Shown: positions 26,999 to 40,403, counted from the stretch's first letter. The stretch is DNA of 64,000 nucleotides from Glandiceps talaboti (GCF_964340395.1 NC_135564.1:21442402-21506401); one strand, 5' to 3'. Numbers and translations: made by a program. Notes: a model not told the origin generated them from the sequence alone.

Positions 26999-27358
26999 CA
27001 GCATGACTCTGGAAAGAATATGTGCCTGGGAATGTGATGTGTAGAAGACATCATAACACACGTCGTGGCTTTCAGCCTTGGGAAATAGTTGTAGCTGCCA
27101 ATAGCCCTTGAGGTAATAAACGTTTACCAATGCCCTCGTAACGCGGCAATAAGTGTATATTAGAACATATATAGTTTTCATAAATCCTTCTGCAGTGATT
27201 GGCCTAGATCAATGAGCGAATTGATCAATATCACACACAAAATAAGTTATATTGCACCACAAAAATTTATTATTCAATCGATCAGTCATTCAACCAAATA
27301 ATAAATCAATCAATCAATAAATCAACCGATCGATCGATCGATCAATCAGTTACATGCT
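26999..27358. other. Unique DNA with short (ATCA)/(GATC) runs
   Basis: No gene. At about 27295-27347 there is a run of ATCA repeats interrupted by four GATC units. Confidence 0.5.
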
Positions 27359-27491
27359 CGCTGCCCCCTGTGGGTAGGGCATACAGAAGTTCACTTCGGT
27401 ATGCCAGGCTACTATGCGTCCATTGCGAGGCCGTGGGGTTCTGTTATGTACACCAAACCTAAGACCACTAAAAATAAGTTAGTGGTCTGAG
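27359..27491. repeat. Structured repeat-like segment with two hairpins
   Basis: 27378-27405 is a 28-nt near-perfect palindrome: GGCATAC and GTATGCC outer arms, GAAGT and ACTTC inner arms. 27459-27491 has 12-bp arms CTAAGACCACTA/TAGTGGTCTGAG with one mismatch, repeated in related form at 44875-44909. The segment is more GC-rich than its surroundings and may be a fragment of a short mobile element, but I cannot name a family. Confidence 0.5.
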
Positions 27492-30056
<2,565 letters not shown>

Positions 30057-30113
30057 ACAAGGGGGAGGGCCTAGGGAACTGGGGTGTCACATTTTCAAAT
30101 CAGCTCTCGGTGG

Positions 30114-30170
30114 AGGACCATGCATTTTAGAAATTGGAATAATGGAAGGGTCACATTTTGTGTTGATTCA
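30114..30170 (+). repeat. Dispersed repeat, copy 1
   Basis: GACCATGCATTTTAGAAATTGG and the following AGGGTCACATTTTG align with GGCCACGTTTTAGAAAACGG and AGGGCCACATTTTA at 32790-32845, in the same orientation. Family unknown. Confidence 0.5.
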
Positions 30171-30322
30171 TTGTATTATCTAACTTTGCATTATTTTGTG
30201 ATTTTGACACCCTACCGCTGTCCGCAGTTTCACATGATATTCCACAGATCCCACCACCGCCATCAATATACTGCAATATCAGGACATATCAGTCAAATCG
30301 CTGCAGTCAACCATGCAGTTAA

Positions 30323-30470
30323 GGGACCGGTCAGTTTCTCCAGCTTGGGGGCGATGGATTCTTAAATAGGGCCGACAAAAAGTCACTGACCCCCCTATCT
30401 CTAAAACCAAAATCAGGCTATCACTTAATTCTAAAACATGAGGACCCCCCCCCCCCATCCCCATATATAA
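30323..30470 (+). repeat. Dispersed repeat with C-runs, copy 1
   Basis: Begins AGGGACCGGTCAGTTTCTCC and a G-run, and ends with TCTAAAACATGAGG plus a 13-base C-run and CATCC. The start matches the reverse complement of 32340-32390. The C-run end matches 32236-32275 in the same orientation, so the family appears palindromic or rearranged. Confidence 0.6.
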
Positions 30471-30585
30471 TATTCGCGTGACAGGTATTTTTTGATCGTG
30501 ACTCAGTGTGGACTGCTTGACTGTTTTGCATCTACTTAATAAGATCCTGGGTTAGCACTATCATGATTATAATTATTGACTACAC

Positions 30586-31730
30586 AGGGTAAATATATTC
30601 CAAAAGGAGTTTAATATCGTCTTGACAGTGAAAGGTAGGAGGAAAGCTTGAGAAGGGAATATGTAAATCTCTTATGGGGGGTCCTTGGGGGTCTCCCCTA
30701 GAAGCCCTGGAGGATTTTTACTCTGAAAAGTCCATTTTGAGACTATTCATCAGACATTTTCAGAAAATAATTTCCAAGTTTTAAAAGACAGCACCAATAT
30801 GTAAAAAGCAACTACATAAGGTTGAAATATTTGTGAAATATAGTTTGATAGCATCTTGAGAGTAAGAGATAGGGGGACGAGCTTGAGACTGGGATGTGTA
30901 CGCCTCATGTGGGGGAGGGGGCTCCTAGGGGGTCTCCCCCTAGAAACCCTGGAGGTGTTTTACTCTGAAAAGTAAATTTTGAGACTATTCAGACCCTTTC
31001 AGACAATAATTAAGCTTTACAAGACAGCACCAATATGTAAAAAGCAACTACATAGGGTTGAAATACTTTTGAAATATACTTTGATAGCATCTTGACAGTA
31101 AGAGGGGAAGAGCTTGAGACTAGGATATGTCCACCTCATGTGGGGGGTCCGAGTGAGTCTCCCTCCAGAAGCCCTGGAGGATTTTTACTCTTAAAGCCAA
31201 TATTTAGGCTATTCAGACCCTTCCAAGCAATAACTTAATCCATACTTTACAAGACAGCAAGTATCAGAAAATACTCTTTATAACTTACACTAAGGGTTGA
31301 AATATGTTCTGAAAAAGTTTAATGGCATCATTATATACGTAGGTCAGCACGTCTAATGGTAGTATCATTGGTAGGGGAGATTTGGAGATTAAGGCAATTT
31401 TAGACTATCTTGGCAAACATTTCACATCTTGAAAAGACAATATCATCTCAAATTAGAATAGGGTGAAAATATTTACAAAAAGTTTAATACCATTATGACA
31501 GTAAAAAGGTTGTCGGTGCATCTGATTGTTGGTTGAATGCATGAGTGACCTCTGGGGGTGAAGGAGTCCTTGGGGTTTTTCCCCTGGCAGATCTGTTTTT
31601 TGCTTCTACTAAGGCAATGTTTAGGTTATTCATAGCTTTTGAGGTAATATTTCCAAGCTTCGAAAAGATAACGTAAATGTACGTTTTAAATGAGTTTCCC
31701 ATATCACAAAATGGACAAGTAACATTAGTA
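30586..31730. repeat. Decayed ~235-bp tandem repeat
   Basis: Four to five diverged copies. The block AGCTTGAGA recurs at 30645, 30880 and 31111 (spacing 235 and 231 bp). It is followed by CTCATGTGGGGG-type runs, a short hairpin, CCCTGGAGG.TTTTTACTCT and GACAGCACCAATATGT. Later copies (about 31370 and 31540) are shorter and more diverged. No reading frame is preserved. Confidence 0.75.
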
Positions 31731-32235
31731 TAGGGGCATTAATATTGCATGTATAATAAAGTCACCAGTATGCTAGGGAACATAGGTGGTCATACCTAGT
31801 GTATAATAGAAACTGGAATCTGGTGAGATGTGTTGATTTGTAGTGTCAATAACATGTAGTGTTCAAAATAGAAAGTGTATTAACCCCTTCTGACAAGTTC
31901 ATACTGGCGAGTAGAACAATTTAGATTAAGTTCATTTACAAACTATCTACGAAAATTACCATTACTTAATCTTCAAGTTCACTTTTGCCCCAAACTGCAA
32001 TACAAGTGAAGCATTGATTGTGAACAAGCCAAGCATTTACATGACATGTTCTGTAACTAGTGTGGTAGCTAGGTAATACCGGCACATGTATAAGAATATA
32101 TATAGTTATGTTTGAACTAATAAGTAATATTAAAGAATTCATGTAAGAAACAGGGACAAGAACAAATATTGACATGTACCACATTTCAGACAAGGCTATA
32201 TGCCATTGTAGAAAAGGATTTTTTTCCATCACAAT
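31731..32235. other. Unique DNA, no gene recognised
   Basis: AT-rich sequence without recognisable features. Confidence 0.4.
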
Positions 32236-32390
32236 CTAAAACACAATGACCCCCCCCCCCCCATCCACAATTTTCAAAACAGCATGACCCCCCCCCCCCC
32301 ACTGCCAATTTCAAAAACAGGATGACTCCTCCTACAAATCCACCGCCCCGCCCCCCAGGCCGAAGAAACTGGCCGGTCCCTAATCACATG
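32236..32390 (-). repeat. Dispersed repeat with C-runs, copy 2
   Basis: Two long C-runs (about 32250-32262 and 32288-32300) within repeated TGACCCCC..CCAATTTTCAAAACA-type units. It then ends in a segment whose reverse complement reads AGGGACCGGCCAGTTTCTTC, matching 30323. Confidence 0.6.
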
Positions 32391-32599
32391 TGGTGTAAGG
32401 AGAGGAGTGGGTCTCGCATGAGTGAAGGATGAACAGAGTGGTAAGATGTTAGTGATAATGTCAAGGAGTGGGGATGTTGATCTAGGTCCCAATCACAAGG
32501 TTTGTAGTGCGCCCTAGTCTTTGGGAGTGCTGGCCTTCAGCTATGCCAATTACCAGTAGATCCAAACACGAGGATGCAATGCTTACTGACAAAAACACT

Positions 32600-32652
32600 G
32601 TGGTGGTGGTGGTGGTGGTGGTGGTGGTGGTGGTGGTGGTGGTAGTAGTAGT
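32600..32652. repeat. (TGG)n microsatellite
   Basis: About 14 TGG/GGT units followed by three TAG units. Confidence 0.97.
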
Positions 32653-32789
32653 GGGCAACAACTTGAACTCTAATACCTTTAAAATTATGGTGGCAGTGGA
32701 GGAATAGAGTCCTTGCCATTGATTCTGTGACGTCACAACCGACAGCATTTTTAACCCTGGAGTCTTTAAAGAAAAGAAAGGCGTTTGGA

Positions 32790-32845
32790 AGAGGGCCACG
32801 TTTTAGAAAACGGAATTGGGGTAGGGCCACATTTTACATAACAGA
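32790..32845 (+). repeat. Dispersed repeat, copy 2
   Basis: Two GGGCCAC(A/G)TTTTA motifs in tandem, related to 30114-30170. Confidence 0.5.
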
Positions 32846-32982
32846 CCAATGCTTCCTCCCCTCCCTTAGTAATTAGTGAAGGACCCATAAGTGAGTGTCA
32901 GGTACACCCTATTTGTGTACCCGACATGAATTAGAAATGATTGAAGTAGGAATTATGATTATGATATTTTAGTAAAATCATG

Positions 32983-33042
32983 TTATCTTTCGCTTTACAG
33001 AATTGCTACATTTTCAATAACTTCCAAGATACATTGATTAAC
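32983..33042 (+). promoter_or_regulatory. Splice acceptor and 5' leader of the ATP-grasp gene
   Basis: TTATCTTTCGCTTTACAG ending at 33000 is a good polypyrimidine tract plus AG. The sequence 33001-33042 would then be a 5' leader, with an upstream noncoding exon that I cannot place. An ATG at 32980 is in frame but lies inside the polypyrimidine tract, so I reject it as the start. The ATG at 33043 has a strong context (A at -3, G at +4). Confidence 0.7.
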
Positions 33043-34252
33043 ATGGAACCAATTAAACAGAATGTGTTGGTGTTATGTCCTACACTTCGAGACGAATATC
33101 ACGCAACAAGAATTGACGACATGCCTGCCGATGTGAAGGCAAGGTTTTGTTTTTATAAAGTGACAGCTGGTGAAAGTGAACACTTTGACTTGCTTGACTA
33201 CACCGAGATGTGTGAGAAGGTTGTTGTGGATAACAGCATACAACATACTCTTAGTGTGACCGATATTGGTGCACTAGTACATGCCGCCCTCGCGCAAAAA
33301 TTCCCACATATTAGTGGACCGTCGATGGAGTCTGTGTTACTAACATTCCATAAATACTACACTCGTATGTATTTGGATTTGGAGAAAACGACGCTAAAAC
33401 ACGCCATTTTAGATGCTGGCAACGTCGATGATGAAACAGTGAAAAGTGCATTGCTAGAAGTTGGAATTCCAGGGTTCATCAAACCATGCACTGGTACCGG
33501 GTCATTTGGAGTCAGCCAAATTTCTTCAATCAACGATCTGAAGGACCACATCACGTGGTATAATGATCAGAGTCTCAACCAATCCCTTGCAAGATTTATC
33601 GACAAATATGCAAATAAAGAAGTATACCCCAAATTTGCCAACAACAGCTTAATTCTGGAAGAGTTCGTCGATGGCGCCAAGACTGTCACTGTAGATGGAT
33701 GTATCTTTCACAGGGAAATCCTCCATTGGCAAATAACGGAAAACGTGTACTGGAAAAGTAACCCGTCGGCATTTATGGGTGTTATGCTGCCATTTGAGGC
33801 CAGTGAGAATCTAGAGGCTCGATTATGGGCTGTATACGACACCATAGTTGGCAAAGCTATAGATAAGGGATTCAACAATCAATTTATCGACGTCGAAGCC
33901 TTTGTTAGACCTAATGGAGATATTAAAATTATGGAAGTGAATCCACGAATGTTTGCGCAAGTCATCCCTATTTATCGCCTTTGTACTCGAAACGGTGACC
34001 CGATGGTAGCTTTGCTGAACCTAACAAACAGTGATTTTAAACCAGAACCATGTGTTTGGAATGGTCAGCATGGTCTTAATGGTTACGTCATAACATTTGC
34101 CACTGGCAAAGCAGGAGACCTTCTGGATTTTGAAGAGGCAGCGAAGTTTCCAGAAATCTCTCTTCTCTGTAGCTATGGTGACGAAATAACAAATAGCGGA
34201 GAAGCAGGTGCCAATCTAGCGTTCGTGAATATTGCAGGCAGTAGCAAAGAAG
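33043..34252 (+). CDS. ATP-grasp ligase, carnosine-synthase-like, coding exon 1
   Basis: Likely ATP-dependent carboxylate-amine ligase of the ATP-grasp superfamily, closest in feel to carnosine synthase/L-amino-acid ligases. Such enzymes form an acyl phosphate and join it to an amine in the cytosol; the substrate here is unknown. Counting from the ATG at 33043, residues 1-120 form the N-terminal domain, starting with strand NVLVLCP. FIKPCTGTGSFGVSQI (146-160) carries the ATP lysine and glycine-rich loop, LILEEFVDG (203-211) is the hinge region, and FIDVEAF..IKIMEVNPRM (281-303) supplies the Mg-binding E286, E298 and N300 and R302. All key residues are intact, so the gene looks functional. The unspliced frame runs to a stop at 34272, but AAAGAAG|GTAACT at 34252/34253 is a credible donor. 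Splicing to 35570 adds the expected C-terminal helix. The full model is 431 residues; the unspliced form is 409. Confidence 0.9.
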
Positions 34253-34835
34253 GTAACTCTAAAGATATATAATCGAACGTATCACTTCTTACGTGAGGCC
34301 AGGACTGATATAAATCACATGGGAAGGGGGGGGGGGGCGGTGATTTTTAGAAGTTCGAACCTGGATAAGATTGACCCGCTCCTAAGACCTTGTACAGTAA
34401 TACTGACACAACCAGTTCCCCTGTCACTGGAATATCTGTGACCAAAAATATCATTCCACACAAATACTGACTATCCCTCAACAATTCCAAGAAAAATGAT
34501 TGCCCTCCCTTAAAAAATACCACCCTGCCTCTCATTAATTTGTGTAAATTGTAGTCTGAATTACTTTCGTAAGTTTCCAAGTACCCCTTTCCAGAAAGGT
34601 TACTCAATAAAGAACGGACAAATGGACTTTCTCACTCTTGGATCAATTATCATTTTCACATTAGAAAAAAAAGGTCAGGCACTGAAATAAAAAAAAACAT
34701 CTGTGACAACATCAACTGATAGATAAAAAATCGATATAATATCGACCAATTAATCAAAAGAAAGGTAATTAGAAATATCGAAACATAAAACCTTTTTTGG
34801 TCTAACAGGATATTAAAGATGTAATTTTCACAACT

Positions 34836-34868
34836 ATGTATGTATGTATGTATGTATGTATGTATGTA

Positions 34869-34920
<52 letters not shown>
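34836..34920. repeat. (TATG)n(TG)n microsatellite
   Basis: Tetranucleotide tract 34836-34872 running into a TG tract to 34920, inside the predicted intron. Confidence 0.98.
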
Positions 34921-34922
<2 letters not shown>

Positions 34923-35044
34923 CGCTTGCATGTACATTTGTATGCATACAAGGGGAGGGGTAGATTGAGGTATTTGTGTAGAGAGTACGATTTGGTAATT
35001 CAGATTCTTCTGATGTAGTGGGGCAATTCAATTTGGTATACATA

Positions 35045-35483
35045 TATATGTTACACCCAATCTGTGAAATTGCCCAATTCATGAAATGGGTTGGTAACTT
35101 TGCCCAGTTCATGAAATAGGTAATCGTGGTGCCCAGGTTATGAAGTGGGTATTGTAAGATATGCCCAGTACATGAAATGAGCATCTTTTATAGGACACAC
35201 ACACAAAAAAGAATAAGAATCAAACAACTTTATTATCATGTATTTAGAAACTCATCATGTCACAATTCTTATTTTATTATAATTCAGTGTATAGCTTGTG
35301 TTTTTAATAGAGATCGATTTTTAACACTCCAGTTCAAAAATCTTGCCCCGCAAATTCAATTTGCCCCTTTTAGATCGTAATCTATACTCTCAATTGTATT
35401 AGGTTGACCTTTCCATGAACTGGGCAAAGGTTACATGCACATTTCATGAATTGGGCAATTTCACAGATTGGGTGTAACATATA
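35045..35483. mobile_element. Nonautonomous TIR element (MITE) in the intron
   Basis: Near-identical terminal inverted repeats: the left end reads ATGTTACACCCAATCTGTGA and the right end is its reverse complement. Identity is perfect over about 46 bp (to CATGAAATG) and continues with a few changes for about 30 bp more. The left arm has four ~30-bp subrepeats, each with GCCCA(A/G)TTCATGAAAT-like sequence (about 35072, 35102, 35132 and 35163). No coding capacity. Both ends are flanked by TATATA, so a TA target duplication is possible but cannot be proved. Superfamily not assigned. Confidence 0.85.
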
Positions 35484-35569
35484 TATAAACTCAGTATTGG
35501 TAAAATGTCTACGCTTGAGTAAACAAATGGCAGGTTTGGTCAATAATTACACCCTTCTCATTCATGTAG

Positions 35570-35655
35570 ATGTTATTCGGCGACACCTCGATATTTGCAA
35601 GAAGATCCTGAAGAAACCGGAATTCAGTCCCAGAATGGAATATGGAGAAAATTAA
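35570..35655 (+). CDS. ATP-grasp ligase, coding exon 2 (predicted)
   Basis: The acceptor ACCCTTCTCATTCATGTAG ends at 35569. The first exon ends after one base of a codon, and joining that G to AT here restores the frame as SSKE-DVIRRHLDICKKILKKPEF. This is a charged amphipathic helix of the sort that follows the last strand (FVNIAGSS) in ATP-grasp ligases. The exon ends at TAA 35653-35655. The frame upstream of the acceptor lies partly in the mobile element and looks non-coding. Evidence is the phase match, both splice sites and the structural expectation; no transcript is available. ATTAAA at 35801-35806 is a possible weak polyadenylation signal. Confidence 0.72.
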
Positions 35656-35962
35656 ATGACCAGTTCGCACACACACACACACACGTTATATTACAGATGT
35701 ATTCATTTGAACAATATACAGTCGTGTAGAAGGGAAAATTAGTGACTGCTAGATGCAAGAATTAATTTCTAAGAATTGTTACCAAGTTTATAGCATATAT
35801 ATTAAATATTGCTGTAAGTATACTGTATACATAAGACACGTCTCAAATTTCAATACACAGACCGCCAGAAAAGACTTAAATGTTGAGACAGTCGGAGGTC
35901 TGTGATTGTGAAGACGTAAATATTGTTTGTATCACTTGATAGATAAGTTTCAGAGTATAGTT

Positions 35963-36047
35963 CTGACAGAGACCGTATTCCATACTTCCATGAACTTAAT
36001 CGGATAGCGATGGAGTACATTGGAGTACGGAATATGGTCACTGTCAA
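35963..36047. mobile_element. Small foldback element
   Basis: Inverted arms CTGACAGAGACCGTATTCCA.. and ..TGGTCACTGTCAA match at about 21 of 26 positions around a ~33-bp loop. It lies downstream of the ATP-grasp gene, possibly within its 3' UTR. Confidence 0.5.
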
Positions 36048-36169
36048 GTTCAATTCATGCTCCATTGAAATGTGAATTTCTGAGTAAAAGTAGCCAAAGG
36101 GGACGAACCTTGGCTTAACTTTGGAATCCACAAATCGATAAAGACAACAAATTAGTTGCACAAAAAGTA

Positions 36170-37110
36170 ATAAAAAGTAATTTCGAAGCACAAATGCACA
36201 ACCGCCATAAGAAATTTAGAAATATTCTTCCAAAAATCCAAGGAAATCCAAACTTCAAAACTATAAACAACAAATAAATAAACAAATGGCACTCTAACGT
36301 GGGTAAGGTGAGAGAGACCTGGCATGTTATTAATGATATTATTGGTAGAAGTATACAGAAAGATTCCAGTATTCCAAAACAAGTGAAAGTCAACAAAAAA
36401 GGTCGAGCTTTTCCACACCCAACAAAAGGATATTATCAAAGATTTTTTTAGGTGAGAGAATCACTCATTCTTTGTCTAAACCAAAACCCCGTTACAAAGT
36501 GGGGTGTAGAAAAGAATATTTCAAAACATACACATAAAGCTACTAGTTGGAACAATATTTCTGCTAAACTTATTAATGAGGGTAAATCTTTTATTTCAAC
36601 CCCACTTTCCTAACTTATTAATTTTTTGTCCGGTCAACTGACCAGATCAGACCAAACGTTTTTCCTGTATACATAAAAGGCAGCACGGAATGTTTAAAGT
36701 AACTATCGACCTTTATCTATTGTGCTTGTTCTTTATAAAGCCTTTGAAAGAATTGTGAGTAATTATCTTTTAATATTCCAATACCTCATTTTGTAAGATT
36801 ATTATCAGTTTAGAGATAAAGATAGTTGTAAACTTTGAAATTCTTTATTAGTCGACACAATCGCTACTAGAAGAGTTGGAAAAGTGCCAACTAATACTTG
36901 GTATTTTTTTTATAGATTTCTCCTCTAACTTGAAGACATGGTTAATCACGAACATTAATTATGATATACAAAGCTTAGCCGAAAATTGTTTAGCTGTTAC
37001 TAACATTCTAGAATTCGATTTGTTAGTATGAACAACCCAGTATCGCAATAAAAGATAAAATCCTTATGTCATCGATGCTATTTTTCTTGGAGTGAGAAAA
37101 GGTTAAAAGT
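36170..37110 (+). pseudogene. Heavily decayed LINE reverse transcriptase
   Basis: Fragments on the plus strand in shifting frames. NVGKVRETWHVINDIIGRS, then DSSIPKQVKV (about 36291-36390) match the linker between endonuclease and RT. YRPLSIVLVLYKAFERIVSN (36704-36763) matches RT motif 1. Further pieces near 36830-37060 (VDTIATRRVGK, IRFVSMNNPVSQ) follow the RT order. Many stops and frameshifts make this much older than the copies at 17.5 and 24.2 kb. The catalytic aspartate motifs are no longer recognisable. Confidence 0.75.
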
Positions 37111-39243
37111 GAATGTTTTCAACTGCAAAGCACGAGCTTATTCCTGACCTTGACAACAGCATGTTCCATGAGGAAAAGTCTACGTTAAAAAACGACGACA
37201 GTGGGGGGACACTGTCTATTGTTAAACGTTTATGATAACAAACTTTTCATCTACATTGTGAAAAACATATTTGGTCACTACAGGAAATGGGAACTTGTAT
37301 AACCACCATATTGAATGGTGTATTATGGGAAATATGTCATTCCAATGATAAACATCAAATAAACACACTGCTTACAAATAATCTGTAACAGTTTCTTTAA
37401 ACATAAACCATAAACGTTTTGGTTAGCATCTCAGAAGAGCAATCGTTCTGACGTCCATTATTTCCGTCTTACAAGCACCTAAGTTTGAATTATCCACTTT
37501 CAAATACGAGGCTGAAAGTTTTTTGTGGCTAATTGCTTTTTGAAAATGTTACCTTGCTGGTTAATTGAATACAAAATTTCTTTTATATTAAAAATGCATT
37601 CTGCCAACGTTGCGATGAAGAAAATGGCAGACCACAATAGTAATCTAAGAGGATATACAGATAATTTATCATTTACAGAAGTCTTATTTCCAGCGGTTAT
37701 TTATCTTGTAATGTTTATGCTTTCTATTGCTCTTCTTGAATTTATAACTTTAAGATCTCTGAGTAAATAGAGATTGAATAGAGTATGTGTCCATAAATCT
37801 TAAAGAAGGATCACATCCACATTTATATAGCAGATAATATGCCCTGATTTATATTGCTTTGTTGTAAAATATTTCAAGTGGTAAGCATCTTTAAGACGGT
37901 TGGGATTTACCATAGGGATTGTCTTTTATGTGAATACAACAAGTAATTTGCGCTCAGTCAAAGCAAATATGTGATACATTCTGTTTACATTTTCTGTATT
38001 AAAGTCATTAAAGGTTTATTAACATCGAACCAGTAAAGGTAGGCGGGTATCTCCTCACTTAAAAATATTCCTTTTGAAAATTTGAACATAAAAATACGTA
38101 TGCCTGTTTTAGATTCCCAGCGACATTAGGGAGTCTACCTCACACGTTCTATTATATCAGCAACTCCAGATATAAACAGGAGAGTTTTCGGGAGAGGGCT
38201 GGCGAAGGATTTTCCTACACACTACTTCATTATTGAAGGAAGTAAAATCATTCCAAGATGCGTTGATATTTATCAGGTTGCCGTAAAGTAATGGAAAGCA
38301 ATCAATAAAACATTTTAAAAAACTCTGAGCAGTAAATGCAATTTTGAAGAAGTTACTACAGTTCAAGTATATACATATCATTATGGTAATAACCATGAGG
38401 TTTTGTTATATTTTTCCAGTTTAACTTTCTGGAAATATTTGGATATACAATAATATCCATACTTTGGTACCATAGATACCATGTAACTTTACAGATTAAA
38501 TGTGCATGTGCAATTTACTTCACCGTCAATGTGACTCAGTTATATATGTGTGTCATAAACAAATTTGTAAAGTACCTTGCAGACTGAGTTTTAATTGTAT
38601 ATATTTGGACTGTTATGAAACGCATTCAGATTGGGAAGAATGTGCTATCGTACATACGTTTGATAATTAGTGTTTCCATTTGATAATGGACAAGTTCAAC
38701 TTCCGCATATATGCATAGATATTTAATTTGTTCAGCGTTGATACTGCGTTCAAGTGGCAAATAACAACATGACAGTATGAATCGGCTTTGCCAACGACTA
38801 AATGAACCTTGCAAGCTGAGCTAGTATAGAATACGCCTCGCCAGTAAACCTTTGATCCGAGTAAGGCATTGTATAAGCAATTACTACATTGCGGGTGGCA
38901 AAACAAAACTACAGTTGTTATACGTTTTAGTATGTATATATAACTCACGTTTTTTATGTTTTCCTGGAACGGATACTGTAAGGCATCTAATAGATTAAGA
39001 TGACAGTATTGTTAATTGTTGCATTGTGACTTTATTATACATTGTGTCGTATTACATCTATCATACAAATTATTCAAGTAATTGTTAAAATATACTATGT
39101 GGTTGCTCTGCTTCCGGTCGGGTGTCAGGACTACTCGATAAGGAGTCTGTGATCGAAGGTTCTTATCGCGTCAACAATATATGATGTGTTGTAGTTCCTG
39201 ATGCAAATTTAAATACTGAAAAAGATATACTATTATTAAATAT
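37111..39243. other. Unique DNA, no gene recognised
   Basis: Short frames only (for example 37525-37770 plus, 81 codons, with a C-terminal hydrophobic stretch). No domain recognised and no support for expression. Confidence 0.4.
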
Positions 39244-39396
39244 AATCTCCCGGTATTCCGAATGAGTGCTCTGTCATCGAGGACGAATGATTCCGCTCAT
39301 GTCGGCCGTATCCCTCCGAGCCGATAGGCGAGATACAGACATAGGGGAACCATACGTCCGAGATGACGTAGCACGTACGAGAAATATCCGGAGATT
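39244..39396. mobile_element. Foldback element, CpG-rich
   Basis: Inverted arms of 51 bp match at 37 of 51 positions (outer AATCTCC perfect; inner GTCATC and GGTTCC/GATTCC conserved) around about 50 bp rich in CG dinucleotides, unlike the AT-rich flanks. No coding capacity. Confidence 0.55.
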
Positions 39397-40353
39397 TTTA
39401 TTTATTATATACATAGACCCACTATTTTTTTTTCTATTATGAATACAATTTTTAAACTAAAATATTCTCAAACTTTACGATGAACGCGCATTAATTTTTA
39501 TGAAGTGATGGGGCTACAGCGGTCAGCTGTTCATTAACTTTTCAGAATATAATCGGCATTGCGACTGCTGCCGTCGCTACTACTAGTAACTTATATGTTG
39601 AGATCAGGTAGGGAACATTTTGTCAACGACGGGACGTTTGTCAAGAGATGTGACTATTTCTTTGACAAACTATAGACACTTTCATTGGAACAAAATGAGA
39701 AATACCAAGATACTGACTAACGATGCCGGTAACGGGTAATACATAGAACTCGGCTCATATGCTACAAATATTAACACTGGCAAGTTAAAACGTCGAAAAA
39801 TGGTGACATTTTCAAAATCACATTGTCAAAAGTCATTCAAAATATATATCAATAGTTTACTTATAACAGCCAACAATTTCACTGCGGTATACAACCATCA
39901 CAAATGGATGTTTTTACGATGTTGTAATGTTAGCATGTTTACGTACGATAGTGGCTGTACGAAAGGCGATAGATGTGTCCAAATGAGGTGCATTGCATTG
40001 TGCACTGTTTACACTGATGATGATGACGGTCGATGATTGGCAATCCATGAATTGAACAGGAAACCATATTTGTACACGTGTTTCATTTGTTTATGACAGC
40101 CACAATAAGTCTGGTACTTGATACAAACTATGCTGATGTACCTGTGTACGTGTAGCGTCGCATTGTTTTTGTTGTTGATATGTTTTGTGCCAGAAGGCGA
40201 TGTGCCTGGGTGTGAAGATTTTTTACACACTGTTAGCTTTGGTGATCACGTCCAATATTCGAAAAATCTTCAATTATAACCGTAACCTTATTTCACAGGT
40301 GTCTTATATATCACAAAATTATGATTGACACTTTTCGCATCTAACAACAAAAT
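39397..40353. other. Unique DNA, no gene recognised
   Basis: No feature recognised apart from short open frames. Confidence 0.4.
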
Positions 40354-40354
40354 C

Positions 40355-40403
<49 letters not shown>
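40354..40403. repeat. (CAA)n microsatellite
   Basis: About 16 CAA units. Confidence 0.98.

Larger units (their letters stand above)
34253..35569 (+). other. Predicted intron of the ATP-grasp gene
   Basis: GT..AG intron of 1317 bp. It holds a G-run (34325-34337), an AATAAA at 34606-34611 that could serve a short unspliced isoform ending at the 34272 stop, a (TATG)n/(TG)n tract and a terminal-inverted-repeat element. Confidence 0.65.

Noticed and set aside
32482-32830. Poly-threonine and poly-histidine frames
   Set aside because: Different phases of the (TGG)n tract.
32980-33042. Upstream ATG at 32980 as start of the ATP-grasp protein
   Set aside because: It falls inside a clear polypyrimidine tract and splice acceptor ending at 33000. 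The next in-frame ATG at 33043 has a strong context and begins right before the first predicted strand.
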